This document shows, one piece after another, positions 40,839-49,698 of a stretch of DNA of 64,000 nucleotides. Source of the DNA: Oscillospiraceae bacterium. Lineage in GTDB: Bacteria > Bacillota > Clostridia > Oscillospirales > Oscillospiraceae. The notes below the pieces were generated by a model. The model did not search any database. It was not told the DNA's origin and saw nothing but the letters and a program-made list of their open reading frames with translations. A program made the translations under genes and the position numbers. The DNA lies in assembly GCA_910575815.1 (NCBI GenBank), contig CAJTFN010000002.1, positions 137,450-201,449 of the forward strand. Reading direction: 5' to 3'. Every line of letters begins with the position of its first letter. The stretch's first letter is position 1.

Positions 40839-40907
40839 ATATTGTACGCCGCGCACGCAAGCCGGAGGGATTGTCAACAACTGCGCAGCGCCGCAAGAAC
40901 AAGGAGT

Positions 40908-40936
40908 ATTTTAGCAGAGCTTTCCCCCTTTGTCAA
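40908..40936 (-). promoter_or_regulatory. SigA promoter of tRNA-Gly
   Basis: Minus strand consensus TTGACA (40931-40936), 17-base spacer, TAAAAT (40908-40913); the precursor begins about 60 bases upstream of the tRNA. Confidence 0.8.
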
Positions 40937-41034
40937 GCCCTTTGCGGAAAAATCTTTCCACAAATAATTCTCCGCCCTCCGCCGCCGACGTGGCGAAGCT
41001 GAGAGCTTCCATCCTCCATGATTTTCACGCTTCG

Positions 41035-41069
41035 AAAAAGGCGGCCAGTCGTTCCCTAGCCGCCTTTTT
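41035..41069 (-). terminator. Terminator of the parC-yitT-LUD-lipoprotein unit
   Basis: AAAAAGGCGGC / GCCGCCTTTTT, 11-bp stem. The stop codon of the lipoprotein gene (41056) lies inside the loop. Confidence 0.85.
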
Positions 41070-41916
41070 CCGTCTTTCCTTCCGGCGTCTCCTCCGGCTC
41101 GCCGGAGGGGTCCTGGGCCGGTTCCTCCGGGGCCTTCTCCGGCTGTTCATCCTCCGCCGGCGCTTCGCCGCCCTCCGGAGCAAGCTCCCCGTCTCCGGCG
41201 GGAGGCGTCTCCCCTTCCCCGCCGGCCAGCGCCTCCCCGTCTTCGCCGAAGGCCGCGTCCGTCTCTCCGGAGAGCTCCTCCGGCGGGTCCAGAAGGAACT
41301 CCACCAGGCCCGGATTCCCGCTGTCGGGATAGTAGTTCACCACCCAGGGCGTGGTCTCCGCCAGCTCCCGCTCCTCCCGGAGCTGGGTCATGGTGTCCGT
41401 CACCCGGGTCTGCCCATCCTCGCCCCAATAGCCCATACGGACGGCCAGCTCCGTTTTCTCCTCGTCCAGCGCCGCCTCCAGAAGACTGTACAGGGCCTCG
41501 GGGCTGGTAGCGTTCACCACGGCCTGGAGCTGCTCCAGGGTCCGGCGGTAGCTGATGCGGACCGCCACTTCATAATACCCCCGCTGGGCGTGGCTGGCGG
41601 CGGTGATATACTCCACGGCATAGGCCCCCATGGGGGTCTCCTGCTGAATCTCCGTGGTCGCCCGCTCCAGAGTGTCCGCCACGGTGAGGTCGCTCTCAAA
41701 ATTGTATAGCCGCAGCGTGGCCGTCTCCCGGTGCTGGCCGATCAGCAGCAGCAAATCGTTCACAACGTCCTGGTGATTCTCCGCCCGAAGCGTTCCGGCG
41801 GCCTCACTCTCCCAAAACTTGCTGCTATGAGGCTCCGCGGTGGCATAGGTCCGCTCCAGCAGCGGCGCGCAGCCCGCTAACAGACAAACGGACAGCAGGA
41901 GCCCAATCCATTTCAT
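41056..41916 (-). CDS. Lipoprotein of unknown function with acidic tail
   Basis: 286 residues. Signal with lipobox LLAGC (about residue 16). The middle (about 25-205) has a mixed alpha/beta pattern with two similar segments (YAVEYITAASHAQRGYYEVA and MGYWGEDGQTRVTDTMTQLR regions). The last 80 residues are a low-complexity Glu/Pro/Gly tail. I do not recognise a family. It is the last gene of the minus-strand set that begins with parC, 47 bases after the LUD gene. Confidence 0.8.
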   Translation of the reverse strand: MKWIGLLLSVCLLAGCAPLLERTYATAEPHSSKFWESEAAGTLRAENHQDVVNDLLLLIGQHRETATLRLYNFESDLTVADTLERATTEIQQETPMGAYAVEYITAASHAQRGYYEVAVRISYRRTLEQLQAVVNATSPEALYSLLEAALDEEKTELAVRMGYWGEDGQTRVTDTMTQLREERELAETTPWVVNYYPDSGNPGLVEFLLDPPEELSGETDAAFGEDGEALAGGEGETPPAGDGELAPEGGEAPAEDEQPEKAPEEPAQDPSGEPEETPEGKTEKGG

Positions 41917-41963
41917 AAGCGCCCCCTCCTCAGCGGCGTGCCAAATTCCCGGTCCCTTTCCTT

Positions 41964-42560
41964 TTACAGCCCCAGGTCCTCATCCACCAGCAGCACCTCC
42001 GCCTCCATGCCCATCATGGGGCCCCAGAGGGTCACAAACCCCCGGCAGATGCGCTCCGGACTCTTGCAGTCGTAGCAGCGGTCGCACTTCACGGCGCAGG
42101 GAGTCTTCTTCCCCAGCTGCCGGGCCCGCTGCGGGGCGGCGACGTTCCGGGCCCGCCAGACGGCCTCGTGATAAGTGGCGGCCAGCTTGTTCCGGCCGAT
42201 GACGTAGTAGACCTTCTCGTGGCCGAACAGCGTGGCGGCCACCCGGTTTCCCGCGCCGTCGATGTTCACCAGCTCTCCCGTCTCCGCCAGGGCGTTGACG
42301 GAGGTCAGGTACACGTCCGCCGTCATAGCCTCCCGGCGGGCGGCGGCGGGGTCCTCCCACTTCCAATGCCAGACGGTTTCGTTGTGCTTTCCCAGGCGCT
42401 CATAAACGCCCAGGGCGTCCAAAGTGGCGGAACCGCCAAAGCCCACGGACTTTCCGTCGATGGCGGCGTCCAGGAAATCCGCGGTCTCTTTTCCGGTGGA
42501 GAAGACCCGGACGGTGTAACCCCGCTTCTCCAGGTTTTGTTTTACGGCGTCAAAATTCAT
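41964..42560 (-). CDS. LUD domain protein (lactate utilisation/DUF162 type)
   Basis: 198 residues. GKSVGFGGSATLDALGVYER, LTSVNALAETGELVNIDGAG, KVYYVIGRNKLAATYHEAVW and a late cysteine group (CAVKCDRCYDCKSPERIC) fit the stand-alone LUD family found in Clostridia, related to LutC/YkgG of the lactate oxidation complex. The other Lut subunits are not here. The cysteine group suggests a metal or iron-sulfur site. AAGGAGG precedes the ATG at 42560. It lies 22 bases after yitT. Confidence 0.9.
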   Translation of the reverse strand: MNFDAVKQNLEKRGYTVRVFSTGKETADFLDAAIDGKSVGFGGSATLDALGVYERLGKHNETVWHWKWEDPAAARREAMTADVYLTSVNALAETGELVNIDGAGNRVAATLFGHEKVYYVIGRNKLAATYHEAVWRARNVAAPQRARQLGKKTPCAVKCDRCYDCKSPERICRGFVTLWGPMMGMEAEVLLVDEDLGL

Positions 42561-42582
42561 GACTGCGCCCTCCTTGTATTCT

Positions 42583-43440
42583 TCATAACTCTTCCCTCCG
42601 GTAAGGGGAAAAACCGTTGCCCAGCACATCTCGGGCGTCACAGACAATCAAGAACGCCTTCTGATCCAGCTCGTAGACCCGGCGTTTCATATCGACAATC
42701 TCCTTTTGCTTGAAGGCAACCATCAGCACCTGTTTCTCCACCCCGGTGTACGCCCCCTGAGCCTGGAGAAGGGTCACGCCCCGGTCCTGCTCTCGGAGAA
42801 GCGTATTCGCGATCTCCTGCCAATGGTCGGAAATAATGTAGGCCACCCGGGAGTCTACCGCGCCGTAGAGCACAGTGTCCATAGCTCTGGAACAGGCATA
42901 AAGCTGGATCAGCCCATACAGCAGGGCGCTGGACTGTCCAAAGGTCACGGACACCAACAGCATGACAGCGGTATCCGGGATCATGACCAGCTTCCCCGTA
43001 GGCAGCCAGGGCCATTTCAGCTTCAAAAGCTTGACTACAATATCGGTTCCACCGGTGGTAGCTCCCTGGGCAAAGACCAGTCCCAGTCCCACACCCATCA
43101 CTCCGCCGCCGAAGATCACCGCCAGAACAGGGTCCATGGGCTGGAAAACAAAAAGGAGGTTTAACCCGTCAATGGCAGCGTTGCTCACCGCCACGGCGTA
43201 CAAACTGCCGACCAGCAGATGTCCCCCAAGCTTCTTCCAGCCGATGAGAAAAAGCGGCACGTTCATCAGCGCCGAGGCCGCGCCAACGGTGAGGGTGGGA
43301 AACAGGTGATTCAGAATCTGAGACAGACCTGTGACACCGCCCATGGCAAAGTGATTGGGAGCCACGAACCAATCGAAGGACAAGGCGTAGATTACGGAGC
43401 CCAGCGTGATGAGAGCGTAACTTTTCAGACGCTGTTTCAT
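42583..43440 (-). CDS. YitT family membrane protein (DUF2179)
   Basis: 285 residues. Five membrane spans in the first 190 residues (ALITLGSVIYALSFDWFVAP, NHFAMGGVTGLSQILNHLFP, GATTGGTDIVVKLL) then the soluble DUF2179 domain (YIISDHWQEIANTLLREQDR, GVTLLQAQGAYTG). The function is unknown. GGAGGTGACC lies directly before the ATG at 43440, so a strong ribosome site. It starts 20 bases after parC and is probably cotranscribed. Confidence 0.92.
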   Translation of the reverse strand: MKQRLKSYALITLGSVIYALSFDWFVAPNHFAMGGVTGLSQILNHLFPTLTVGAASALMNVPLFLIGWKKLGGHLLVGSLYAVAVSNAAIDGLNLLFVFQPMDPVLAVIFGGGVMGVGLGLVFAQGATTGGTDIVVKLLKLKWPWLPTGKLVMIPDTAVMLLVSVTFGQSSALLYGLIQLYACSRAMDTVLYGAVDSRVAYIISDHWQEIANTLLREQDRGVTLLQAQGAYTGVEKQVLMVAFKQKEIVDMKRRVYELDQKAFLIVCDARDVLGNGFSPYRREEL

Positions 43441-43460
43441 GGTCACCTCCGATTTTGGGG

Positions 43461-45713
43461 TCAGGAATCCCCATCCAAAAGGCCCAGTTGGACCTCCCCC
43501 GTGTCCTCCTGCCGCAGCAGGGCTCCCGCCGCCGGCACCGCCCGGACCCGATAGCGGCTCTGGTTGGCGATGGCCGTCTCCTCCACAGGCCGGGCGGACT
43601 CCAGACGGTACTTGGGCTTCAGGGTCATCACCGCCACGCCCTGGGTGGAGCGAGTGGTCTTGGGGGCCAGCAGGGCCGTGTGGAAAATCAGGCACCGGGG
43701 CTCCGAGGAGCAAACCGCCAGCTCCATGTCCCTGTCCACCCGGAGAATGGCTTTCAGGGGGGACTTGTCGGAGTAGGCCCCGGTGAGCTTCCGGCGGTTC
43801 GACGAGGTCTGATAGGCCTTGATCTCCACCCGGGCCGCCTTGCCGTTTTCGAAGAAGAAGAGGAGGCCCCCGGAGTAGTCCCCGGGGAGGACCATGAACA
43901 CCACACTCTCCCCCGGGTCCATGCCCAGCTTCGCCGGGAGGTAGTCCCCCAGGACGCTGGCCTTGGCGTCGTCAAACTCGCTGAGGCGGGTCTTGTAGAC
44001 CTGGCACTTGTCCGTGAAGAACATCACCTCGGCGTGGCTGGTGGTCTCAAAGGTCTGGCGGAGGCCGTCTCCCTCCTTGTACTTCTGGGTATTGCTCATC
44101 CGCAGACTCTGGGGGGTGATCTTCTTAAAGTAGCCCTCCCGGGAGAGGAACACATGGACCGGATACTCCTCCGGGCCCTCGTCCTCCTCCGGAGCGGGAA
44201 GCTCATGGGCATAGATGATGGCGGTACGGCGGGGCTCGCCGTATTTCTTCGCCGCGTCCTTCAGCTCCTCCAGGATGATCTTCTTCACCCGCCGGGGGTC
44301 CTGGAGAATGTCCTCCAGGTCGTCGATCTCCTCCTGTAGGGCCTCGGTCTCCTTCACCCGTTTCAGGATATATTCCTTGTTGATGTTCCGGAGCCGGATC
44401 TCCGCCACGTACTCCGCCTGCACCTGGTCAATTCCAAAGCCGATCATCAGGTTGGGAATAACCTCGGACTCCTCCTCCGTCTCCCGGATGATTTGAATGG
44501 CCTTGTCGATGTCCAGGAGGATGCGCTTCAAGCCCTTGAGGAGGTGGAGCTTTTCCTTCCGCTTCCCCAGGACGAAGAACACCCGCCGCCGGACGGACTC
44601 GGTGCGCCAGGCGGTCCACTCCTCCAGGATCTGCCGGACCCCCAGCACCCGGGGCATCCCGCCGATGAGGACGTTGAAGTTGCAGGAAAAGGCATCCTCC
44701 AGGGGGGTCTGCTTGAAGAGGCGGGCCATGAGCTTGTCCGGGTCCGCTCCCCGCTTGAGGTCGATGGCGAGCTTGAGGCCGGAGAGGTCCGTCTCGTCCC
44801 GCATGTCGGCGATTTCCTTGGCCTTGCCCGCCTTGATGAGCTCCGCCACCTTGTCCAGGATGGCCTCGGTGGAGGTGGAGTAGGGAATCTCCGTGATTTC
44901 GATGAGGTTTTCCGCTTTTACATAGCGCCATTTCGCCCGGACCTTCACGCCGCCCCGGCCGGTGGCGTAGATGTCCCGGAGGGCGTCCCGGTCGCAGATC
45001 AGCTCCCCGCCGGTGGGAAAGTCCGGCGCCAGCAGGGTGTCCAGCAGGTCGCAGTCCGGGTTCTTGAGATAGGCCGCCGCCGTGTCGCAGACCTCTTTTA
45101 AATTAAAGCCGCAGAACTGGGAGGCCATGCCCACGGCAATGCCCATGTTGGCGGAGACCAGGATGTTGGGAAAGGTGGTGGGTAGGAGGGCGGGCTCCTT
45201 CATGGTGTTGTCGTAGTTGTCCACGAAGTCCACGGTGTCGCTGTCGATGTCCCGGAAGAGCTCCTGGCAGATGGCCGTCAATTTGGCCTCGGTGTACCGG
45301 GGGGCGGCGCAGGACATGTCCCGGGAGTAGTGCTTGCCGAAGTTGCCCTTGGAGTCCACGAAGGGAGTGAGCAGGGCCCCGTAGCCCCGGGAGAGGCGGA
45401 CCATGGTGTCGTAGATGGCGGCGTCGCCGTGGGGGTTGAGGCGCATGGTCTGGCCCACGATGTTGGCGGACTTGGTCCGGGCCCCGTTGAGGAGACCCAT
45501 TTTGTACATGGTGTAGAGGAGCTTGCGGTGGGAGGGCTTGAAGCCGTCGATCTCCGGGATGGCCCGGGAGACGATGACGCTCATGGCGTAGGGCATGTAG
45601 TTGGTTTCCAGGGTATCGGTGATGGGCTGCTCCACCACCGCGGCGTGGAGGCCCAGGACGTTGGGGTTCCCGGATTTGGGCTTTCCGGTTTCGGGTGTTT
45701 TCTTCTTTGGCAT
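43461..45713 (-). CDS. parC: Type II topoisomerase A subunit (ParC-like)
   Basis: 750 residues. Catalytic tyrosine Tyr140 in CAAPRYTEAKL, the winged-helix start GFKPSHRKLLYTMYKMGLLN, the tower and coiled-coil region (about 350-500), and a degenerate beta-pinwheel at the C-terminus without the GyrA box (QRRGGKG), so it is the second, topoisomerase-IV-like enzyme of Clostridia. It cuts and rejoins DNA together with the B subunit at 47063-49054. The first 18 codons are duplicated 0.7 kb upstream. It leads a minus-strand set with yitT, LUD and a lipoprotein. Confidence 0.95.
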   Translation of the reverse strand: MPKKKTPETGKPKSGNPNVLGLHAAVVEQPITDTLETNYMPYAMSVIVSRAIPEIDGFKPSHRKLLYTMYKMGLLNGARTKSANIVGQTMRLNPHGDAAIYDTMVRLSRGYGALLTPFVDSKGNFGKHYSRDMSCAAPRYTEAKLTAICQELFRDIDSDTVDFVDNYDNTMKEPALLPTTFPNILVSANMGIAVGMASQFCGFNLKEVCDTAAAYLKNPDCDLLDTLLAPDFPTGGELICDRDALRDIYATGRGGVKVRAKWRYVKAENLIEITEIPYSTSTEAILDKVAELIKAGKAKEIADMRDETDLSGLKLAIDLKRGADPDKLMARLFKQTPLEDAFSCNFNVLIGGMPRVLGVRQILEEWTAWRTESVRRRVFFVLGKRKEKLHLLKGLKRILLDIDKAIQIIRETEEESEVIPNLMIGFGIDQVQAEYVAEIRLRNINKEYILKRVKETEALQEEIDDLEDILQDPRRVKKIILEELKDAAKKYGEPRRTAIIYAHELPAPEEDEGPEEYPVHVFLSREGYFKKITPQSLRMSNTQKYKEGDGLRQTFETTSHAEVMFFTDKCQVYKTRLSEFDDAKASVLGDYLPAKLGMDPGESVVFMVLPGDYSGGLLFFFENGKAARVEIKAYQTSSNRRKLTGAYSDKSPLKAILRVDRDMELAVCSSEPRCLIFHTALLAPKTTRSTQGVAVMTLKPKYRLESARPVEETAIANQSRYRVRAVPAAGALLRQEDTGEVQLGLLDGDS

Positions 45714-45716
45714 GAT
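45661..45716. repeat. 56-base direct repeat, copy 1 (parC start)
   Basis: The segment covering the ATG and first 18 codons of parC plus three bases upstream is identical to 46388-46443. See the short leader ORF at 46342-46440. Confidence 0.95.
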
Positions 45717-45769
45717 GGTTTATTCCTTACTTAAAGATTCGGTTTGGACAGGGAAACCCCCGGCCCCCG

Positions 45770-46345
45770 CTACGCGGCCCCGCCCAGCGCGTCCATGAAC
45801 TCGTCCACCTGATCCAGGTAGGCCTCAACTTCCATAACGAGATTTCCCCCCGCTTGGAAGCCCTGGTGAACTGCGTTGGCCCACAGGGTGCCGGAGCCTC
45901 CCGCTTCGCCGGAGAGGGCGTAGGCCATGGCGGGGTCCTCGTAATAGAGCTGCTGGGGGTTCCGGTAGAGGGCACAGCGGGCCAGGTGCGCCGCCGCCTC
46001 GCAGACCAGCTCCTCGCTGGCGAAGTAGTTCAGCCGTTCCGGCTCCTCGGTCCGGTAATACTCGAACATGCCGTGGATATGTTCCTTGGCGTAAACAGTG
46101 TACTGGCTTTTCAAATTAGCGGTCTCGCTGTTGTATTCCTCCGCCCGGGCCGCCAAGTCCTGGTCCAGACAGCGGAGATAGTCGGCGGGGATGACCTCCC
46201 GGGCCAACACCATGTCCCGAACCCGGGCGCAGACCTCCGCCTGCCAGTCCTCCGGGACAGCCGGGGCGGCGGTTTTGACGGCCCAGCACAGGGCCAGGGC
46301 GGACACCAGGATGGACGCCGCCAGAACGTAGAGCGCGTTTTTCAT
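45770..46345 (-). CDS. Membrane-anchored protein of unknown function inserted upstream of parC
   Basis: 191 residues. An N-terminal membrane anchor (ALYVLAASILVSALALCWAV) and a soluble helical domain rich in Glu, Asp and Tyr (YTVYAKEHIHGMFEYYRTEE). No family recognised. Its ATG overlaps the stop of a short leader ORF (ATGA). It lies between copies of the 56-base repeat, so it was probably inserted or duplicated between parC and its original upstream sequence. Confidence 0.75.
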   Translation of the reverse strand: MKNALYVLAASILVSALALCWAVKTAAPAVPEDWQAEVCARVRDMVLAREVIPADYLRCLDQDLAARAEEYNSETANLKSQYTVYAKEHIHGMFEYYRTEEPERLNYFASEELVCEAAAHLARCALYRNPQQLYYEDPAMAYALSGEAGGSGTLWANAVHQGFQAGGNLVMEVEAYLDQVDEFMDALGGAA

Positions 46346-46440
46346 TTCAGGGCCTCCTGCATATAGCCGGGAATCTTGCCGGGAAAATTGGGGTTCCCGG
46401 ATTTGGGCTTTCCGGTTTCGGGTGTTTTCTTCTTTGGCAT
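46342..46440 (-). CDS. Short ORF made from duplicated parC start
   Basis: 32 residues. The first 18 are identical to ParC (PKKKTPETGKPKSGNPN after the Met) and the last 14 (FPGKIPGYMQEALK) are new. It ends in ATGA overlapping the next gene, so translation may be coupled. GGAAAGGG lies upstream. It may serve only to deliver ribosomes to the 191-residue gene; a functional peptide is not implied. Confidence 0.6.
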   Translation of the reverse strand: MPKKKTPETGKPKSGNPNFPGKIPGYMQEALK

Positions 46441-46443
46441 GAT
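46388..46443. repeat. 56-base direct repeat, copy 2
   Basis: Identical over 56 bases to 45661-45716, the start of parC. Confidence 0.95.
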
Positions 46444-46456
46444 TCTGCCCTTTCCA

Positions 46457-46678
46457 CTATTTATTCAGGTTGGGGTTCTCGGTCCGGCCAAGGAGGTAAT
46501 CGACGGAGCAGTTCAGGTAGTCGGCAATCAAGACAAGAACTTCCGATCTTATTTTGGAAGAGGGCGTTTCCCTCCATTTGCTGAATATGCTGTCCGAAAG
46601 GCCAGTTGCCTTTGACACCTTATATCCGGTGATTTCTCTCTCCTCCAGAATGCGCAGAATCCTTTGTGTATGTTCCAC
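46457..46678 (-). CDS. Small Cro/C1-type HTH regulator
   Basis: 73 residues from a GTG at 46678, which has GGAGG at 8-base spacing; another in-frame GTG at 46693 overlaps that site. TQRILRILEEREITGYKVSK, ATGLSDSIFSKWRETPSSKI and DYLNCSVDYLLGRTE are the phage-repressor/XRE pattern. Base composition around it is lower in GC than its neighbours. Its targets are unknown; it stands in the region inserted between parE and parC. Confidence 0.85.
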   Translation of the reverse strand: MEHTQRILRILEEREITGYKVSKATGLSDSIFSKWRETPSSKIRSEVLVLIADYLNCSVDYLLGRTENPNLNK

Positions 46679-46816
46679 AATGACAACCTCCACTGTTTAA
46701 TATATTTCACAATATGCGAGAATTATCAGGCATCCTCTTGACTACCTGAGATTTATCATGTATGCTGGGTGCATCAATAAGACCATATTTTATTATCCTG
46801 CAAGGAGGAACACAAA

Positions 46817-46987
46817 GTAGCCGAACATGATAAATTTAGTAAGCGGGTGTGTGTAACCATGACGGTAAAAGACCATGAACATTTGACTCGGTTGGCATAT
46901 GAAACCCTGCGTACCCGGTCCGGTTATATGAGGTGGCTTTTGCACCAGGATTTCATGGAAAGAGGGATTTATCACAAAAATACATGA
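46817..46987 (+). pseudogene. Small MobC/RHH-like gene with a damaged start
   Basis: In-frame from 46817: a perfect AAGGAGG (46802-46808) is followed after 8 bases by GTA where a start codon would stand, then an open frame (DKFSKRVCVTMTVKDHEHLT, RLAYETLRTRSGYMRWLLHQ) of 56 codons to 46987. It resembles ribbon-helix-helix mobilisation proteins (MobC/NikA-like) ending early. Alternative starts are GTG at 46847 and ATG at 46859, both without ribosome sites. No relaxase is nearby. It is probably a remnant of a mobile element. Confidence 0.45.
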
Positions 46988-47062
46988 GAGGGGTCCAGGG
47001 GAAAATGGTTTCCCCTGGCGGGAGTCCAGAGGGCGGGGCCCTCTGGCGGCTCTAGGCCGCCC

Positions 47063-49054
47063 CTAGGAAATGTCTGCCATCTCCAGATACTTATACCCAT
47101 TCTCGGCAATATGGTCCTTCCGCCCCTGGAGGTTGTCCCCCAGCAGGAGGTCAAACACCTGGGCCGTCCGCTCCACGTCCTCCGGCATCACCCGGATGAG
47201 CCGCCGGGTCTCCGGGTTCATCGTCGTCAGCCACATCATATCCGGGTCGTTCTCACCAAGGCCCTTGGAGCGGTCAATCTTATATTTCTTCCCCTCCAGC
47301 TCCTTCACGATGTCGTTCTTCTCCTTGTCGGAGTAGGCAAACCAGGTCTTCTCCCCGCAGTTGATCTCAAAGAGGGGGGTCTCCGCGATATACACATACC
47401 CCTCCCGAATCAGCGTGGGGGTCAGCCGGTAGAGCATGGTCAGCACCAGCGTCCGGATCTGGAAGCCGTCCACGTCGCCGTCGGTGCAGATGACCACCTT
47501 ATTCCAGCGGAGGTTCCCCAGGTCGAAGGAGGACACATCCTTCACGTGCTTGTTCTGGACCTCCACGCCGCAGCCCAGGACCTTGATCAGGTCTGTGATG
47601 ATCTCGCTCTTGAAAATCCGGGCGTAGTCCGCCTTCAGGCAGTTCAGAATCTTCCCCCGAATGGGCATAATCCCCTGGTACTCCGAGTCCCGGGCCAGCT
47701 TCACGCTGCCAAGGGCGCTGTCGCCCTCCACGATATAGATTTCCCGGCGCTCCACGTCCTTTGTCCGGCAGTCCACAAATTTCTGGACCCGGTTGGCGAT
47801 GTCCACGCTTCCGCTGAGCTTCTTTTTGATGTTCAGCCGGGCCTCCTCGGCCTTCTCCCGGCTGCGCTTGTTCAAGAGCACCTGTTCCGCGATCTTCTCC
47901 GCGTCGAAGTGGTTTTCGATGAAGTAAATCTCCAGGTTGGTCCGGAGGAACTCCGTCATGGCCTCCTGGACAAACTTATTGGTAATGGCCTTTTTCGTCT
48001 GGTTCTCATAGCTGGTCTGGGTGGAGAAGTTGCTGGTGACCAGAATCAAGCAGTCCTCCACATCCGCCCAGGTGACCTTGCTCTCGTTTTTCTGGTACTT
48101 CCCCTGCTCCCGGAGGTACTTGTCCACGGCGGAGACAAAGGCGGAGCGGCTGGCCTTCTCCGGGCTTCCCCCGTGCTCCAGCCAGCTGGAGTTGTGGTAG
48201 TGCTCCACCACATTTACTTTATTCGAAAAGCAGAAGGCTGCCGACAGCTTCACCTTGTACTCCGGCTTATCCGCCCGGTCCCGGCCCTTCTTCTCCGCCT
48301 GCCAGAAGGCTGGCGAGGTCAGGCTGGTCTCCCCGGCCAACTCGGCAACATAGTCGGCGATGCCGTTTTCATAGACGAACTCCGTTTCCTCAAAGGTCCC
48401 CGGCTCCGTCTCGTTGCGGAAGTGGAAGGTAATTCCGGCATTTACCACGGCCTGGCGCTTCATCACGCCGGAGAAATACTCCGCAGGGATGCTGATGTCC
48501 GTGAACACATCCAGGTCCGGGAGCCAGCGGGTCCGGGTTCCGGTCTTTTTGGCCTGAGCCTTGGGCAGGGGGGTTTTTTGCAGCTCCCCCACGATCTCCC
48601 CCCGCTCGAAGCGGAGACGGTACTCGAAGCCGTCCCGCCAGACGGTGACGTCCATATAGCGGGAGGCATATTGGGTGGCGCAGGAGCCCAGGCCGTTGAG
48701 GCCCAGGGAGAACTCGTAGTTGTCCCCGGACACGTTATCATATTTGCCCCCGGCGTACAGCTCGCAGAAGACCAGCTCCCAGTTGAAGCGCTGCTCCTTC
48801 TCGTTCCAGTCCACCGGGCAGCCCCGGCCCGCGTCCTCCACCTCCACGCTGCGGTCCAGGAAACGGGTGACGGTGATGGACGTCCCGTGGCCCTCCCGGG
48901 CCTCGTCGATGGAGTTGGAGAGGATCTCAAACACCGCGTGCTCGCAGCCGTCCAGGCCGTCGGAGCCGAAAATGACACCGGGCCGCTTCCGGACCCGGTC
49001 CGCGCCCTTCAGGGCGGAAATGCTGTCGTTGCCATAATCCTGTTTCTTCGCCAT
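47063..49054 (-). CDS. parE: Type II topoisomerase B subunit (ParE-like)
   Basis: 663 residues. GHKL ATPase (EILSNSIDEAREG, DAGRGCPVD, LGLNGLGSCATQYASRYMDV), transducer (WLEHGGSPEKASRSAFVSAV), and the TOPRIM domain with VEGDSALGSVKLA and TDGDVDGFQI, plus the C-terminal KGLGENDPDMMW. Without the GyrB-type insert it is the topo IV-like B subunit and pairs with ParC at 43461-45713. Normally the two genes are adjacent; here about 1.35 kb of lower-GC sequence separates them. Upstream is a 690-base gene-free stretch. Confidence 0.95.
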   Translation of the reverse strand: MAKKQDYGNDSISALKGADRVRKRPGVIFGSDGLDGCEHAVFEILSNSIDEAREGHGTSITVTRFLDRSVEVEDAGRGCPVDWNEKEQRFNWELVFCELYAGGKYDNVSGDNYEFSLGLNGLGSCATQYASRYMDVTVWRDGFEYRLRFERGEIVGELQKTPLPKAQAKKTGTRTRWLPDLDVFTDISIPAEYFSGVMKRQAVVNAGITFHFRNETEPGTFEETEFVYENGIADYVAELAGETSLTSPAFWQAEKKGRDRADKPEYKVKLSAAFCFSNKVNVVEHYHNSSWLEHGGSPEKASRSAFVSAVDKYLREQGKYQKNESKVTWADVEDCLILVTSNFSTQTSYENQTKKAITNKFVQEAMTEFLRTNLEIYFIENHFDAEKIAEQVLLNKRSREKAEEARLNIKKKLSGSVDIANRVQKFVDCRTKDVERREIYIVEGDSALGSVKLARDSEYQGIMPIRGKILNCLKADYARIFKSEIITDLIKVLGCGVEVQNKHVKDVSSFDLGNLRWNKVVICTDGDVDGFQIRTLVLTMLYRLTPTLIREGYVYIAETPLFEINCGEKTWFAYSDKEKNDIVKELEGKKYKIDRSKGLGENDPDMMWLTTMNPETRRLIRVMPEDVERTAQVFDLLLGDNLQGRKDHIAENGYKYLEMADIS

Positions 49055-49669
49055 AGTTCCTCCAAAACCGGCGGCGTCCGCCGGGAGTGTGAAGCGGTAT
49101 TCCGAACCGGGCGGTACCGTTCCGCCAGGTGAACCCGAGGGAATCCCGGGGACCCGCTTTTTCCGTCAGGCCGCTTCCGAAGCATTCAAGCAAAACCGGC
49201 GAAGGCCGCGGCGGGGACGGGAAAGGGCCCTCTCCCGGTGGGCGTTCCACGGTTGTGCATCATGTCCTGTATCTTTTTCGTCCCTGGGCACAGGATATAG
49301 GGGGAAACCTATGGGATTGCCCAGGATTTTGAAACGGTTTGATTATATCATAAGAATTTCCCAGGTTCAAGCCCTTCTGGGGACAGGGGCCCTTTCCCGC
49401 CTTTTCCCGGCCCGGTCTGCTGTTTTTCTGAAAAATGTTACTTTTGTAATCTTCTTCATAATCGCTCCGTCACCCTCCGAGACCCCTTCTAAGCACAGAG
49501 TTTTTCACATTATCCACAGAGTTATCAACATCGTTATGTTAACTGCGGATTAAGAGAAAAAATTCCACTTCTCTTCCCGGCCGGCGGCCGGCCTTCTTCC
49601 GGGGAGGGTTTCTCTTTAGAACGCCTATCCGAACCGGAGAAAAGTCCCGGAGGTTTTTCCGTTTATCCG
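49055..49669. other. Gene-free stretch upstream of parE with two DnaA-box-like sequences
   Basis: No convincing gene or RNA. It holds TTATCCACA (49510-49518) and TTATCAACA (49522-49530), 12 bases apart, followed by AT-rich sequence. The first equals the consensus DnaA box. A GC-rich palindrome GGCCGGCGGCCGGCC is at about 49580. Confidence 0.5.
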
Positions 49670-49698
49670 TTGACAATTTGGCAAAAATACTGTATGAT
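49670..49698 (+). promoter_or_regulatory. SigA promoter of degV
   Basis: Consensus TTGACA (49670-49675), 17-base spacer, TATGAT (49693-49698). Confidence 0.85.

Noticed and set aside
40841-40846. TACAAT as the tRNA-Gly -10 box
   Set aside because: It lies only two bases before the mature tRNA, so transcription would start inside it; the 17-base-spaced promoter at 40908-40936 is better.
49089-49553. 154-residue plus-strand frame upstream of degV
   Set aside because: No ribosome site, family resemblance or coding bias; its end is AT-rich and holds the DnaA boxes.
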